NCBI GenBank assembly: GCA_937873435.1
Contig: CALMWM010000230.1
Coordinates: forward strand, 1 to 20,450
Origin: an uncultured Gallionellaceae bacterium
Lineage (GTDB): Bacteria; Pseudomonadota; Gammaproteobacteria; Burkholderiales; Sulfuricellaceae
Direction of reading: 5' to 3'
DNA length: 20,450 bases
Part shown: in pieces, positions 6,284-12,840 of the stretch
Position numbering within the stretch: the stretch's first letter is position 1
Layout of the letters: each line of letters starts with the position of its first letter
The notes under the pieces: generated by a model
Told to the model about the DNA's origin: nothing
The model's database searches: none
Seen by the model: only the letters and a program-made list of their open reading frames with translations
Program-made: the position numbers and the translations under genes

Positions 6284-6918
6284 TGGAAAGCATCGACAAC
6301 CTGATCGACAGCCTGGCCATGGACGCCGCCCCGTTGAAGCCGGCGCCCCATCCCTTGCAGTTGAGCCTGGGCTGGACGGCGGCGGCGGCGCTTTATCTGG
6401 TGGTGTCGCTGTGGCTTTCCGGGCTGCGCCCGGATCTGGCGCAAAAACTCCAGGAGACATGGTTCTTCGCCGAGCTGGCCGCCCTCGCCCTGCTCTTCGT
6501 CGCCACCTCGCTGAGCGCCGCGGTGCTGGCCTTTCCCGACCTGCACCAGATGCGCAGGACGGCCATCGCGCCGGTCGGCCTGTTCGCGCTATTCGCCGCG
6601 ATCCTGTTTTTCGCCTGGCGCGCCGATGTGCCGCCCGCGCCGCTGCCGGTGCACAGCTTCGAATGCACGATCAGCATCACCCTGTTCTCGCTGTTGCCGG
6701 CAGCCTGGACGTTCTTCTCGATGCGCAAGTTCGCCAGCACCCATTACCATTGGGCAGGCAGCATCGCGCTGCTTTCCGCCTTTAGCGTCGGCGCATTGTG
6801 GCTGCGACTGCATGAAGTGAACGACTCCATCGTCCACGTCCTTCTGTGGCATTACCTGCCGATGCTGGGCATCGGCCTGATCGGCTGGTGGCTGGGGAGA
6901 AAACTGCTGAAGTGGTAG
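6283..6918 (+). CDS. nrsF: Membrane anti-sigma factor NrsF (DUF1109 family)
   Basis: The 211-residue protein has about six membrane helices (near 30-46, 61-83, 94-112, 131-146, 157-174 and 186-206) after a short cytosolic N-terminus. This is the NrsF/DUF1109 layout, which holds a SigF-type sigma factor at the inner membrane until an oxidative signal arrives. C128, in HSFECTIS after the third helix, matches one of the two cysteines reported as important in the Caulobacter homologue. At the second site, normally LHC, this protein has LHE with Glu178, so a disulfide switch using both is not possible within one monomer. It is translationally coupled to sigF. The short gap to the convergent kinase gene is 21 nt. 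Confidence 0.88.
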   Translation: MESIDNLIDSLAMDAAPLKPAPHPLQLSLGWTAAAALYLVVSLWLSGLRPDLAQKLQETWFFAELAALALLFVATSLSAAVLAFPDLHQMRRTAIAPVGLFALFAAILFFAWRADVPPAPLPVHSFECTISITLFSLLPAAWTFFSMRKFASTHYHWAGSIALLSAFSVGALWLRLHEVNDSIVHVLLWHYLPMLGIGLIGWWLGRKLLKW

Positions 6919-6939
6919 CGCTTGCCGGTCAGCCCCGTT

Positions 6940-9357
6940 TCACCCCTTCCCGCCCGCTTGCGTAATAAATGGCATAGCCTGCTTCTCGAAGCGTTGCCAG
7001 GCCGTTTCGCAGAGTTCCCGTTGATTGTAGGCGGCGCGCCAGCGCAGCGCGAGGAAACCCGCTGCGCCCGCCCCGGCAATCCAGGCAGGCCAGGTGCTCG
7101 GAAATGCGGTGTAGGAATAGCCCAGGATGACGGCGGCCAGGCCGAGCCGATAAGGCTGGAAAAATATCGCGTTGACCTCCTCGACATGCGCCAGGCGGTC
7201 GATGGATTGTTCCAGGTGGAAAGCGAAGCGCAGCAGGCGTTCGATGATTTCGCGCAGTTCCTGGTATTTTTCCCCGCTGTAGCCGAAGCCCAGCGCCCAC
7301 TCGGCGACTTCTGCCAACTGGTCGAGGGCATGGCGCAGGTCGCCCAGGTTATCGCGCCGCAAACCGTGGTTGACGACGCTATCGACGATGTCGCGCAGGG
7401 CTTTTTCCAGGCGGGTACGGATCAGGCGGATATTGAGTTCGCGGCTGCGCTCGGATTCGCCGCGCCGTTCCTTTTCCGCCGCCGCGTCTTCCAGCGCGAA
7501 GGCGAGCAGCCGCTCCATCGCCAGCACGGCGCCGGGATCGAGACTTGCAGGGTCGCCCAGGGACTCGAACCACGAGCAGTAACCGGCGATTTCCCCCATT
7601 CGCGCCAGTATCCGGCTGCGCAAGGTTTCAACATACGCCGGCTCGAACAGCGCCAGCAGCAGGCGGGGATTCTGGTTGCGCCGCTCCGGCAGCGTGACGC
7701 GCAAGGGCCGGGCATACACCGCATCGTCGAAATTCAGATAGGCGCCATTGGCTGCGCCGTCGTGCGACTTGGGCGTGGTGCGCCAGCCTTCTTCGGCCAG
7801 GTGGGCGGCTTCCCAGAATTCGGTGAAGCGTTGCCAGAGCTTGCGCCAGCCTTCATCCACCGCTTGCAGCTCGCTTTTCCCGGTGCCAACGCAGGTCGCC
7901 AGCACCGGCTCTGCCGCAACGCTCTCCAGCCAGTCCAGCGCCGCCGGGTTTTTTTCATGCGCCAAGCGCGCCGCCGCCAGCAGGCTGGCGCGGCTGAGCG
8001 GCTGGCGGCGCCACACCGCGGGCATCTCCGGCGCGGCGGCGAGGACGAAGCGCAACAGGCGCAGATCGTCGCTGACGCCGCGCTCTGCCATGATGTCCTT
8101 GATCCGGCGCAGCAGGTTGTGGTCGTGCAACTGCCCATCGACCCAGTCGGCGATCGCGCCGCGCCGCAAATCCTTGAGCGCGTCGTCCCAGTTTTTCGCC
8201 AGCGCCAGCGCCAGTTCGGCGCCATCGCTGCATTGCGCTTCCCCGATGCGGTAGGGCACGACCGCCCCGGCGGGACGGCTATCGTCGCCCGGATCGGGCA
8301 GGCTGGCATCGTGGTTAAGCCAGCGCGCCACTTCGTCGCGCCCCCAGCGCCGTTGCGGGTCGCGTAGCAGCAGCCCGCGACAGAGCTTGCGCAGGTCGTC
8401 GTCGAACACCCCGCGCACGTCGACCGGGGCGGTGGCGAGCCGGTGGTTGATCACCTGTTCCGACAGCCCGGCGAAAGGATAGCGTCCGCTGGCGGCCTCC
8501 AGCGCGATCATGCCCAGCGCCCACCAGTCGGATTTCTCGTCGAGCACCCCGGTGAGCGCCTCGGGCGCGGCGTATTTGGCGGTGTGCGCGGCGCCGGTAA
8601 AGAGCAGCGTGGCGTCGCGCAAGGATGCGGTACCGAAATCCGACAGCACCAGGTCGAACGGCGCCAGGCTGCGCACCAGGATGTTCTCGGGCTTCAGGTC
8701 GCGGTGCAGGATACGCCGCGCGTGAATTTCCGCGACGGCCGCACCGACTTCCAGGACGATCTGGCGGATGCGCTCGCGGGTCAGCGGCCCGCTCTCCAGC
8801 AGGCCGCGCAGGCTGCCGTGCGCGCAATACTCCATCAGCTCGTAAGCGTAGCCGTCGGATTCGCCGTACTCGTAGAGCCGCACCACGTGCGGTTGCGCCG
8901 CCCCGGCGATACGCGCCAGCAGCTCTCCATCGGGGCGGATGCCCTTGCGGTACAGCTTGACGATGCGCTGTTCCCCGCCCGCCAGGCTTTCCACCAGCAT
9001 CAGGTCGGCCTCGCTGCCTTGCGTCGGCAACACTTCGAGCAGGCGGTAAGCAGCGCGTAGCGCGCTGGGCAGGGGGTAGCGTTCTTCCTGTGGCGCGTTC
9101 CCGGCTTGCAGCGGACGGTTGCAATACAGGCAGCGCGTCTCGCCGGGCGGATTGGGCTGGCCGCAATCGGGATAGGGACAGGTCAGCGTAGCGGCGGAGG
9201 TTACGGGCGGCGGCGCAAGCGGCTCCGCTTCGGGCGCCGGCGCGGCCTTGAGCGTGTAATCCACCGCCGCCAGCGACGCCCCGCAAGCGCACACCAGCAT
9301 CTCGGCGGGATTTTCCGTTTCGCACACCGGACAAATGCGGACGTATTCCTGGGCCAT
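6940..9357 (-). CDS. Membrane-anchored Ser/Thr protein kinase with N-terminal zinc ribbons
   Basis: The 805-residue protein has two zinc-ribbon-like modules (C9/C12/C23/C25 and C60/C65/C76/C79), then a Hanks-type kinase domain at about 103-350. The ATP lysine is K134 (RIVKLY), the catalytic loop HRDLKPEN is at 218-225 with D220, and the DFG aspartate is D240. The following 350 residues are mostly helical and unrecognised. Two membrane helices lie near the C-terminus (about 729-765), leaving the kinase in the cytosol. The start is ATG 9357, 10 nt after the radical SAM stop, so the two genes are probably co-transcribed. An upstream in-frame TTG is less likely. All catalytic residues are present. 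The substrate may be a cluster partner, which is inference. Confidence 0.88.
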   Translation of the reverse strand: MAQEYVRICPVCETENPAEMLVCACGASLAAVDYTLKAAPAPEAEPLAPPPVTSAATLTCPYPDCGQPNPPGETRCLYCNRPLQAGNAPQEERYPLPSALRAAYRLLEVLPTQGSEADLMLVESLAGGEQRIVKLYRKGIRPDGELLARIAGAAQPHVVRLYEYGESDGYAYELMEYCAHGSLRGLLESGPLTRERIRQIVLEVGAAVAEIHARRILHRDLKPENILVRSLAPFDLVLSDFGTASLRDATLLFTGAAHTAKYAAPEALTGVLDEKSDWWALGMIALEAASGRYPFAGLSEQVINHRLATAPVDVRGVFDDDLRKLCRGLLLRDPQRRWGRDEVARWLNHDASLPDPGDDSRPAGAVVPYRIGEAQCSDGAELALALAKNWDDALKDLRRGAIADWVDGQLHDHNLLRRIKDIMAERGVSDDLRLLRFVLAAAPEMPAVWRRQPLSRASLLAAARLAHEKNPAALDWLESVAAEPVLATCVGTGKSELQAVDEGWRKLWQRFTEFWEAAHLAEEGWRTTPKSHDGAANGAYLNFDDAVYARPLRVTLPERRNQNPRLLLALFEPAYVETLRSRILARMGEIAGYCSWFESLGDPASLDPGAVLAMERLLAFALEDAAAEKERRGESERSRELNIRLIRTRLEKALRDIVDSVVNHGLRRDNLGDLRHALDQLAEVAEWALGFGYSGEKYQELREIIERLLRFAFHLEQSIDRLAHVEEVNAIFFQPYRLGLAAVILGYSYTAFPSTWPAWIAGAGAAGFLALRWRAAYNQRELCETAWQRFEKQAMPFITQAGGKG

Positions 9358-9367
9358 GATCAAATCT

Positions 9368-10021
9368 TCAGCGCCGCCACGAGACCTGCTCCAGCGTCAG
9401 CCCACGGCTGCGGCACAGCGCTTCCAGCTGCGCCATCTCGTCGCGTTCGGGGATGCCGATCAGCCAGATGCGTTTGTTCTCCACCGTCATCTGGATACGC
9501 TTGCCTGCGGCGGCGGCATCGAGATAGGGGGCGTAGCGGGCGCGCCCCGCCTCGGACAACGGCACCAACGCCTGATTGGCCGAACCGCGCCAGACGTTGC
9601 CGAGCGGCAAACCATCGGCGTAAGGCTCGGGAATCACCGCGTCGAGCAGTGTCAGTAATTTGGCATGGCGTTGCTGCAAGGTGGCCAGCGGATAGCCGCT
9701 GTAACACAGGATGTCGAAAGCCATCCCGCTTTGCTTGCGCCAAGCGTGCAAGCCCTTGAGCAATTCGCGCAAGCCCTGCGGCTGGTCGAACGGCTCGCCG
9801 CCGCTGAGGGTCACGCCGTCGAATTCGTTCTCGGCGGCCAGGCGGCACCAAGCAAGCAGGTCGGCGATTTTCATCGCGCGGCCAGGGTCGGGTTCCCAGG
9901 TATCCTGCGACACGCAACCACGGCAGCGGATCGTGCAGCCTTGCAGCCAGATGCCAATGCGCTTGCCGGGGCCGAGCACGGTGACCGGGTAATGAGCCTT
10001 GTTGACCTGGAGGGTTTTCAT
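9368..10021 (-). CDS. NrdG-like radical SAM / 4Fe-4S single-cluster protein
   Basis: The 217-residue protein has the radical SAM cluster motif CxxxCxxC at C29, C33 and C36 within GCTIRCRGC, preceded by LGPGKRIGIWLQ and followed by SGGEPFDQ, the SAM-binding GGE motif. The layout is that of the activases of glycyl-radical enzymes, such as NrdG or PflA. No glycyl-radical enzyme is nearby. I chose ATG 10021 (MKTLQVNKAHYPV) because homologues begin near there, although the ribosome site is weak; upstream sequence is a hairpin repeat. The gene is 10 nt upstream of the kinase gene and probably in the same transcript. The substrate is unknown; it may modify a protein of this cluster. Confidence 0.85.
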   Translation of the reverse strand: MKTLQVNKAHYPVTVLGPGKRIGIWLQGCTIRCRGCVSQDTWEPDPGRAMKIADLLAWCRLAAENEFDGVTLSGGEPFDQPQGLRELLKGLHAWRKQSGMAFDILCYSGYPLATLQQRHAKLLTLLDAVIPEPYADGLPLGNVWRGSANQALVPLSEAGRARYAPYLDAAAAGKRIQMTVENKRIWLIGIPERDEMAQLEALCRSRGLTLEQVSWRR

Positions 10022-10044
10022 GTGGGAAAACCGCCCAGCAGATT

Positions 10045-10090
10045 TTCTCCCCTCTCCCATTCATGGGAGAGGGGCCGGGGGAGAGGGTGA
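10045..10090. repeat. CCCTCTCCC hairpin repeat, copy A
   Basis: CCCCTCTCCCAT (10049-10060) and ATGGGAGAGGGG (10063-10074) are perfect 12-bp arms with a 2-nt loop, followed by CCGGGGGAGAGGGTGAG. It lies just upstream of the radical SAM gene. Copies B-G share the same GGGAGAGGG/CCCTCTCCC core. Confidence 0.85.
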
Positions 10091-10122
10091 GTAAGTATCG
10101 GCAAGCCTTGCCGATGTGCGAC

Positions 10123-10162
10123 CGCCCTCTCCCCAACCCCTCTCCCGCAGGCGGGCGAGGGG
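10123..10162. repeat. CCCTCTCCC hairpin repeat, copy B (inverted to A)
   Basis: It starts CGCCCTCTCCCCAACCCCTC and continues into a CTCCCGC..GCGGGCGAGGGG stem. Relative to copy A it is in the opposite orientation, so A and B form an inverted pair about 33 nt apart. Confidence 0.8.
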
Positions 10163-10177
10163 CTATGCGCATGGGAA

Positions 10178-10579
10178 TTACTCATCCGTCACCTCACCGC
10201 TTTGCTCCCCTCTCCCACGAGTGGGAGAGGGGTAGGGGGAGAGGGCAATCGCCAATCGTATCTTTTCCAACACACCCTCCAATTGCTGCAAGACTTCGTT
10301 ATTCCAGAAACGCAGCACCCTGTAGCCCTGGTTCCGCAACCAGGCATCGCGGCACTGGTCGTAGGTCATCTGTTCGGCATGTTGACCGCCGTCGATCTCA
10401 ACAATCAGCTTCTGCTCCAAACACACGAAATCCACGATATAGTTGCCCACGGGCTTTTGGCGCTTGAATTTCATGTCCATGAAACGATGCGCCCGCAGGT
10501 GATACCACAAGCGCTGTTCCGCATCGGTCTGGTGGGTGCGCAGGGTTTTGGCATTGCTTAATATTTTTTCATTGTTCAT
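10178..10579 (-). CDS. DUF559 domain protein (Vsr-like endonuclease fold) with repeat-encoded tail
   Basis: The 133-residue protein is a typical DUF559 protein: LRTHQTDAEQRLWYHLR near the N-terminus, then KFKRQKPVGNYIVDFVC and LIVEIDGGQHAEQ, which supply the acidic residues and QxK-like elements of a PD-(D/E)xK/Vsr-type nuclease fold, and GYRVLRFWNNEV. Start ATG 10579 has GGAG 7 nt upstream; ATG 10585 would be too close to that site. After the domain ends (about residue 113, LEKIRLAI) the tail ALSPYPSPTRGRGEQ is a direct translation of hairpin repeat copy C. The gene is flanked by repeats on both sides. Activity is not proven for DUF559 proteins. It sits between the radical SAM and AAA+ genes. 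Confidence 0.85.
   Translation of the reverse strand: MNNEKILSNAKTLRTHQTDAEQRLWYHLRAHRFMDMKFKRQKPVGNYIVDFVCLEQKLIVEIDGGQHAEQMTYDQCRDAWLRNQGYRVLRFWNNEVLQQLEGVLEKIRLAIALSPYPSPTRGRGEQSGEVTDE
10205..10247. repeat. CCCTCTCCC hairpin repeat, copy C (inside the DUF559 gene end)
   Basis: CTCCCCTCTCCCAC and GTGGGAGAGGGG form the stem, followed by TAGGGGGAGAGGGC. It has the same orientation as copy A. It is within the reading frame of the DUF559 gene and encodes its proline/arginine/glycine-rich tail. Confidence 0.85.
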
Positions 10580-10602
10580 TGCCATGCTCCGAGGTGCCGC
10601 TT

Positions 10603-10644
10603 TACCCTCTCCCCCGGCCCCTCTCCCGCAAGCGGGCGAGGGGA
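10603..10644. repeat. CCCTCTCCC hairpin repeat, copy D
   Basis: ACCCTCTCCCCCGGCCCCTC is followed by a CTCCCGC..GCGGGCGAGGGG stem. It has the same orientation as copy B and lies just upstream of the DUF559 start. Confidence 0.8.
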
Positions 10645-10684
10645 GCGTTTGGGAGGGATGTTATGCCACATCTCACGCAGTTTT

Positions 10685-10748
10685 CTCCCCTCTCCCATTT
10701 ATGGGGAGAGCGAAGCGAGGGGAGCGTAGCTGGCCGGGGGAGAGGGCG
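10685..10748. repeat. CCCTCTCCC hairpin repeat, copy E (with internal insertion)
   Basis: It begins CTCCCCTCTCCCATTTATGG and ends CCGGGGGAGAGGGCGG, as copy A does, but has about 20 extra bases (GAAGCGAGGGGAGCGTAGC) between the stem and the terminal part. It abuts the stop codon of the AAA+ gene at 10751 and forms an inverted pair with copy D. Confidence 0.75.
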
Positions 10749-10750
10749 GT

Positions 10751-12598
10751 TCACCCCAACACCACGCTAACAATCCGGTTCTCATCCTCAACCACGTCCT
10801 TCACCGCCACCTCCCCCCTTCCTTCCAGATCCAGCCGGAACAGCGCGCGCCCCAGCGGGTTGATGAAAGACGATTCGATCTGGTTGCCGATGCCGCGTCC
10901 GCCGTTGGACAGGTCGCGGGTGCACAGGGCTAGCAGCTTGGCGCGCACCGCCTCGGGAATCACCAGTTCCACCTTGTGTTCCTCGCGCACTCGGTTGATT
11001 ACGTTCTTCAGCATCCCGGCGAAGATCAGCGCGGCGACCGGCGGAGTGATGAAGCTGAACACCACGATGTTGTCGCCGATGCGGTTGAGGATTTCCGGGC
11101 GTGACAGGTGGAACTTGAAATAGTCCTGGATCGCAATACGCACCCGGCTTTCCACCACATCGTAATGGTCGTCCGGCGCGACGTTCTGGACGCGCCGCCC
11201 GTGTTCGTCCTCGACGTAGATGCCGAGATTAGAGGTGAAGATGATGATCGCCTCGGAAAAATACGCGGTGTCGCCGCGCCCGTCGGTGAGACGGCCGTCT
11301 TCGAGGATTTGCAGGAACTTGTCGAGGATGCGCGGATGGGCTTTTTCGATCTCGTCGAACAGGATCACGGAAAACGGTTTCTCGCGCACCGCGTTGGTCA
11401 GTTCGCCGCCGGCATCGTAGCCGATGTAGCCGGGCGGCGCGCCGAGCAGGCGAGCGCTGGCGTGTTCCTCGGCGAATTCGCTCATGTCGAAGCGGATGTA
11501 GGCGCTGTCGTTGCCGAAAATCAGTTGCGTGAGTGTCTTCGCCAGCTCGGTCTTGCCCACCCCCGTCGGGCCGGCGAAAAACAGCACGCCGCGCGGACGA
11601 TTACCGCTGGAGCGTGCCTGTGCGCCGGTCAGGCCCATCACCGAGCGCATCAGGATGTCGATGGTCTTGGTCGCCGCCTGGGGCTGGCCTTTTACCCGCT
11701 CCTCGATGAAAGGCGCGGCATCGGCGATTTTTTCGCGCAGATAGGTTTTCTTCCACGGGTTTTCGCTGATGCCCACCTTGAAGCACTGCACCGCGTCGTC
11801 CACATCGCGGAAGGCGATTTCCTGGCGGTCGGCGAGCTGGGCAATGTCGCTGAGGTCGCTCAAGCCCAGGCCGTCGGTAGTGTCGGCGAACAGCTTGGCG
11901 TATTTGGCGCGCTCCGCCTCGCTGCCGGCGGCATAGCCCACGAAACGCCCGCCCAGAATCTCAGCAGCGGCATGGCGCGTTTCGTAATCCGGCAGCGTCG
12001 CGTTGATCGTGGCGATGCGCGCGCTGTCGAGCGCGAACCAGGAAGGCAGGTCCTGCGCCCGGTTGACCAGCCACACCACCGGGTTGAAGCGCGCCTTGCC
12101 GAGCGGCGAAGCAATGTCCGCGCCGCGCGGCACGATGGGGGTGGCGACCAGCGAAACGCGCTCGGCGGCGACGAAAAAGCGGTGCTCGGTGGCATCCAGG
12201 TGGTCGGGCTGGCGCGTCAGGCGCGAGGCGAAATCGACCACCAGCGCGCAACGCGCCTCGCGCAGGAACGGCAGCTTGTCCATCACCCCGCTCAAGCCTT
12301 CCAGGCTCATCGGCATCGCCCCCTCTTGCAGCTTGAGGTCGAAATGCCTGGTCGCCAGCTCGACCGCTTCCGGCTCGTTGGGATAAGGGCGCAGCCCCTC
12401 AACCGGGTTGTACACCAGCATGAAGCGGTAGCCCTGCGCTTGCAGCGCGTTCCACAGGCAGCGCAGCAGCGGCGCGAGGGTCATGCCCTCCTGGAAACGC
12501 GTGAGAAAACTGTCGCGGATATTGCCTGCGACGATGTATTGCGAACGGATCGGCAACAGGCGTTCCAGATCGCGTATCCAGCGCGGCGTCAGTTCCAT
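10751..12598 (-). CDS. Two-module AAA+ ATPase, ClpB/ClpA-like C-terminal ring
   Basis: The 615-residue protein has a C-terminal Clp-type AAA+ module: VKGQPQA at 302-308, Walker A GPTGVGKT at 343-350, pore loop GYIGYDAGG at 390-398, Walker B VILFDEIEK at 411-419, sensor 1 IIIFTSN at 451-457, and a C-terminal Clp D2 small domain. The pore tyrosine suggests it threads protein substrates. Residues 1-270 look like a second, degenerate AAA+ module: IVAGNIRDS where a P-loop would lie, ALVVDFAS as a Walker-B-like strand, and VVWLVNRAQDLP. There is no ClpP-binding loop that I can see and no ClpB middle coiled coil. Start ATG 12598 (MELTPRW) is chosen because residues upstream of it translate hairpin repeat F. 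It likely works with the kinase and coiled-coil protein of the cluster. Confidence 0.85.
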   Translation of the reverse strand: MELTPRWIRDLERLLPIRSQYIVAGNIRDSFLTRFQEGMTLAPLLRCLWNALQAQGYRFMLVYNPVEGLRPYPNEPEAVELATRHFDLKLQEGAMPMSLEGLSGVMDKLPFLREARCALVVDFASRLTRQPDHLDATEHRFFVAAERVSLVATPIVPRGADIASPLGKARFNPVVWLVNRAQDLPSWFALDSARIATINATLPDYETRHAAAEILGGRFVGYAAGSEAERAKYAKLFADTTDGLGLSDLSDIAQLADRQEIAFRDVDDAVQCFKVGISENPWKKTYLREKIADAAPFIEERVKGQPQAATKTIDILMRSVMGLTGAQARSSGNRPRGVLFFAGPTGVGKTELAKTLTQLIFGNDSAYIRFDMSEFAEEHASARLLGAPPGYIGYDAGGELTNAVREKPFSVILFDEIEKAHPRILDKFLQILEDGRLTDGRGDTAYFSEAIIIFTSNLGIYVEDEHGRRVQNVAPDDHYDVVESRVRIAIQDYFKFHLSRPEILNRIGDNIVVFSFITPPVAALIFAGMLKNVINRVREEHKVELVIPEAVRAKLLALCTRDLSNGGRGIGNQIESSFINPLGRALFRLDLEGRGEVAVKDVVEDENRIVSVVLG

Positions 12599-12637
12599 GG
12601 CAAGCTGCCCCCCTTTATTATGAATTTGCCGGTTAAA

Positions 12638-12695
12638 GCCCCTCTCCCGCAGGCGTACCCCAATGGGCATAAAGGAGAGGGGTTGGGGAGAGGGA
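12638..12695. repeat. CCCTCTCCC hairpin repeat, copy F (long-loop variant)
   Basis: CCCCTCTCC pairs with GGAGAGGGG around a long loop that contains CCCCAATGGGCATAAA, followed by TTGGGGAGAGGG. It lies upstream of the AAA+ start. The loop sequence recurs at 12785-12820. Confidence 0.75.
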
Positions 12696-12729
12696 CGCCA
12701 CTCATCGACAACGGTTGCCGTTATGCAAA

Positions 12730-12822
12730 CACCCTCATCCCCGGCCCTTCTCCCGCCTGCGGGAGAAGGGAGTTAAAGTTCCCACCCGCAAGCGTCCCCA
12801 ATGGGTATTAAAGGAGAAGGAC
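12730..12822. repeat. CCCTCTCCC hairpin repeat, copy G, with a loop-derived remnant
   Basis: CACCCTCATCCCCGGCCCTT is followed by a CTCCCGCCTGCGGGAG stem in the opposite orientation to copy F. At 12785-12820 a CCCGCAAGCGTCCCCAATGG segment closely matches the loop of copy F. The pair F/G fills the 242-nt gap between the AAA+ and coiled-coil genes. Confidence 0.75.
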
Positions 12823-12840
12823 GCTGCACACCGGCAAGGC

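Noticed and set aside
7579..7604. GTAACC with a 16-nt spacer on the plus strand
   Set aside because: It is followed by CGCG and not CGAA, and it is antisense within the kinase gene with no rightward gene behind it.
6922..8367. Plus-strand open frame of 481 codons
   Set aside because: It is an antisense shadow of the kinase gene in high-GC DNA, with no recognisable domain.
9360..10172. Minus-strand frame of 270 codons over the radical SAM gene
   Set aside because: It is a different frame from the gene with the CxxxCxxC motif; its N-terminal residues are translated hairpin repeats.
10045..10748. Regularly recurring repeats as a possible CRISPR array
   Set aside because: Copies alternate in orientation, vary in length and are separated by genes; there are no uniform spacers and no cas genes.
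11108..12811. Plus-strand open frame of 567 codons
   Set aside because: It is an antisense shadow of the AAA+ gene, whose Walker motifs on the minus strand are unmistakable.
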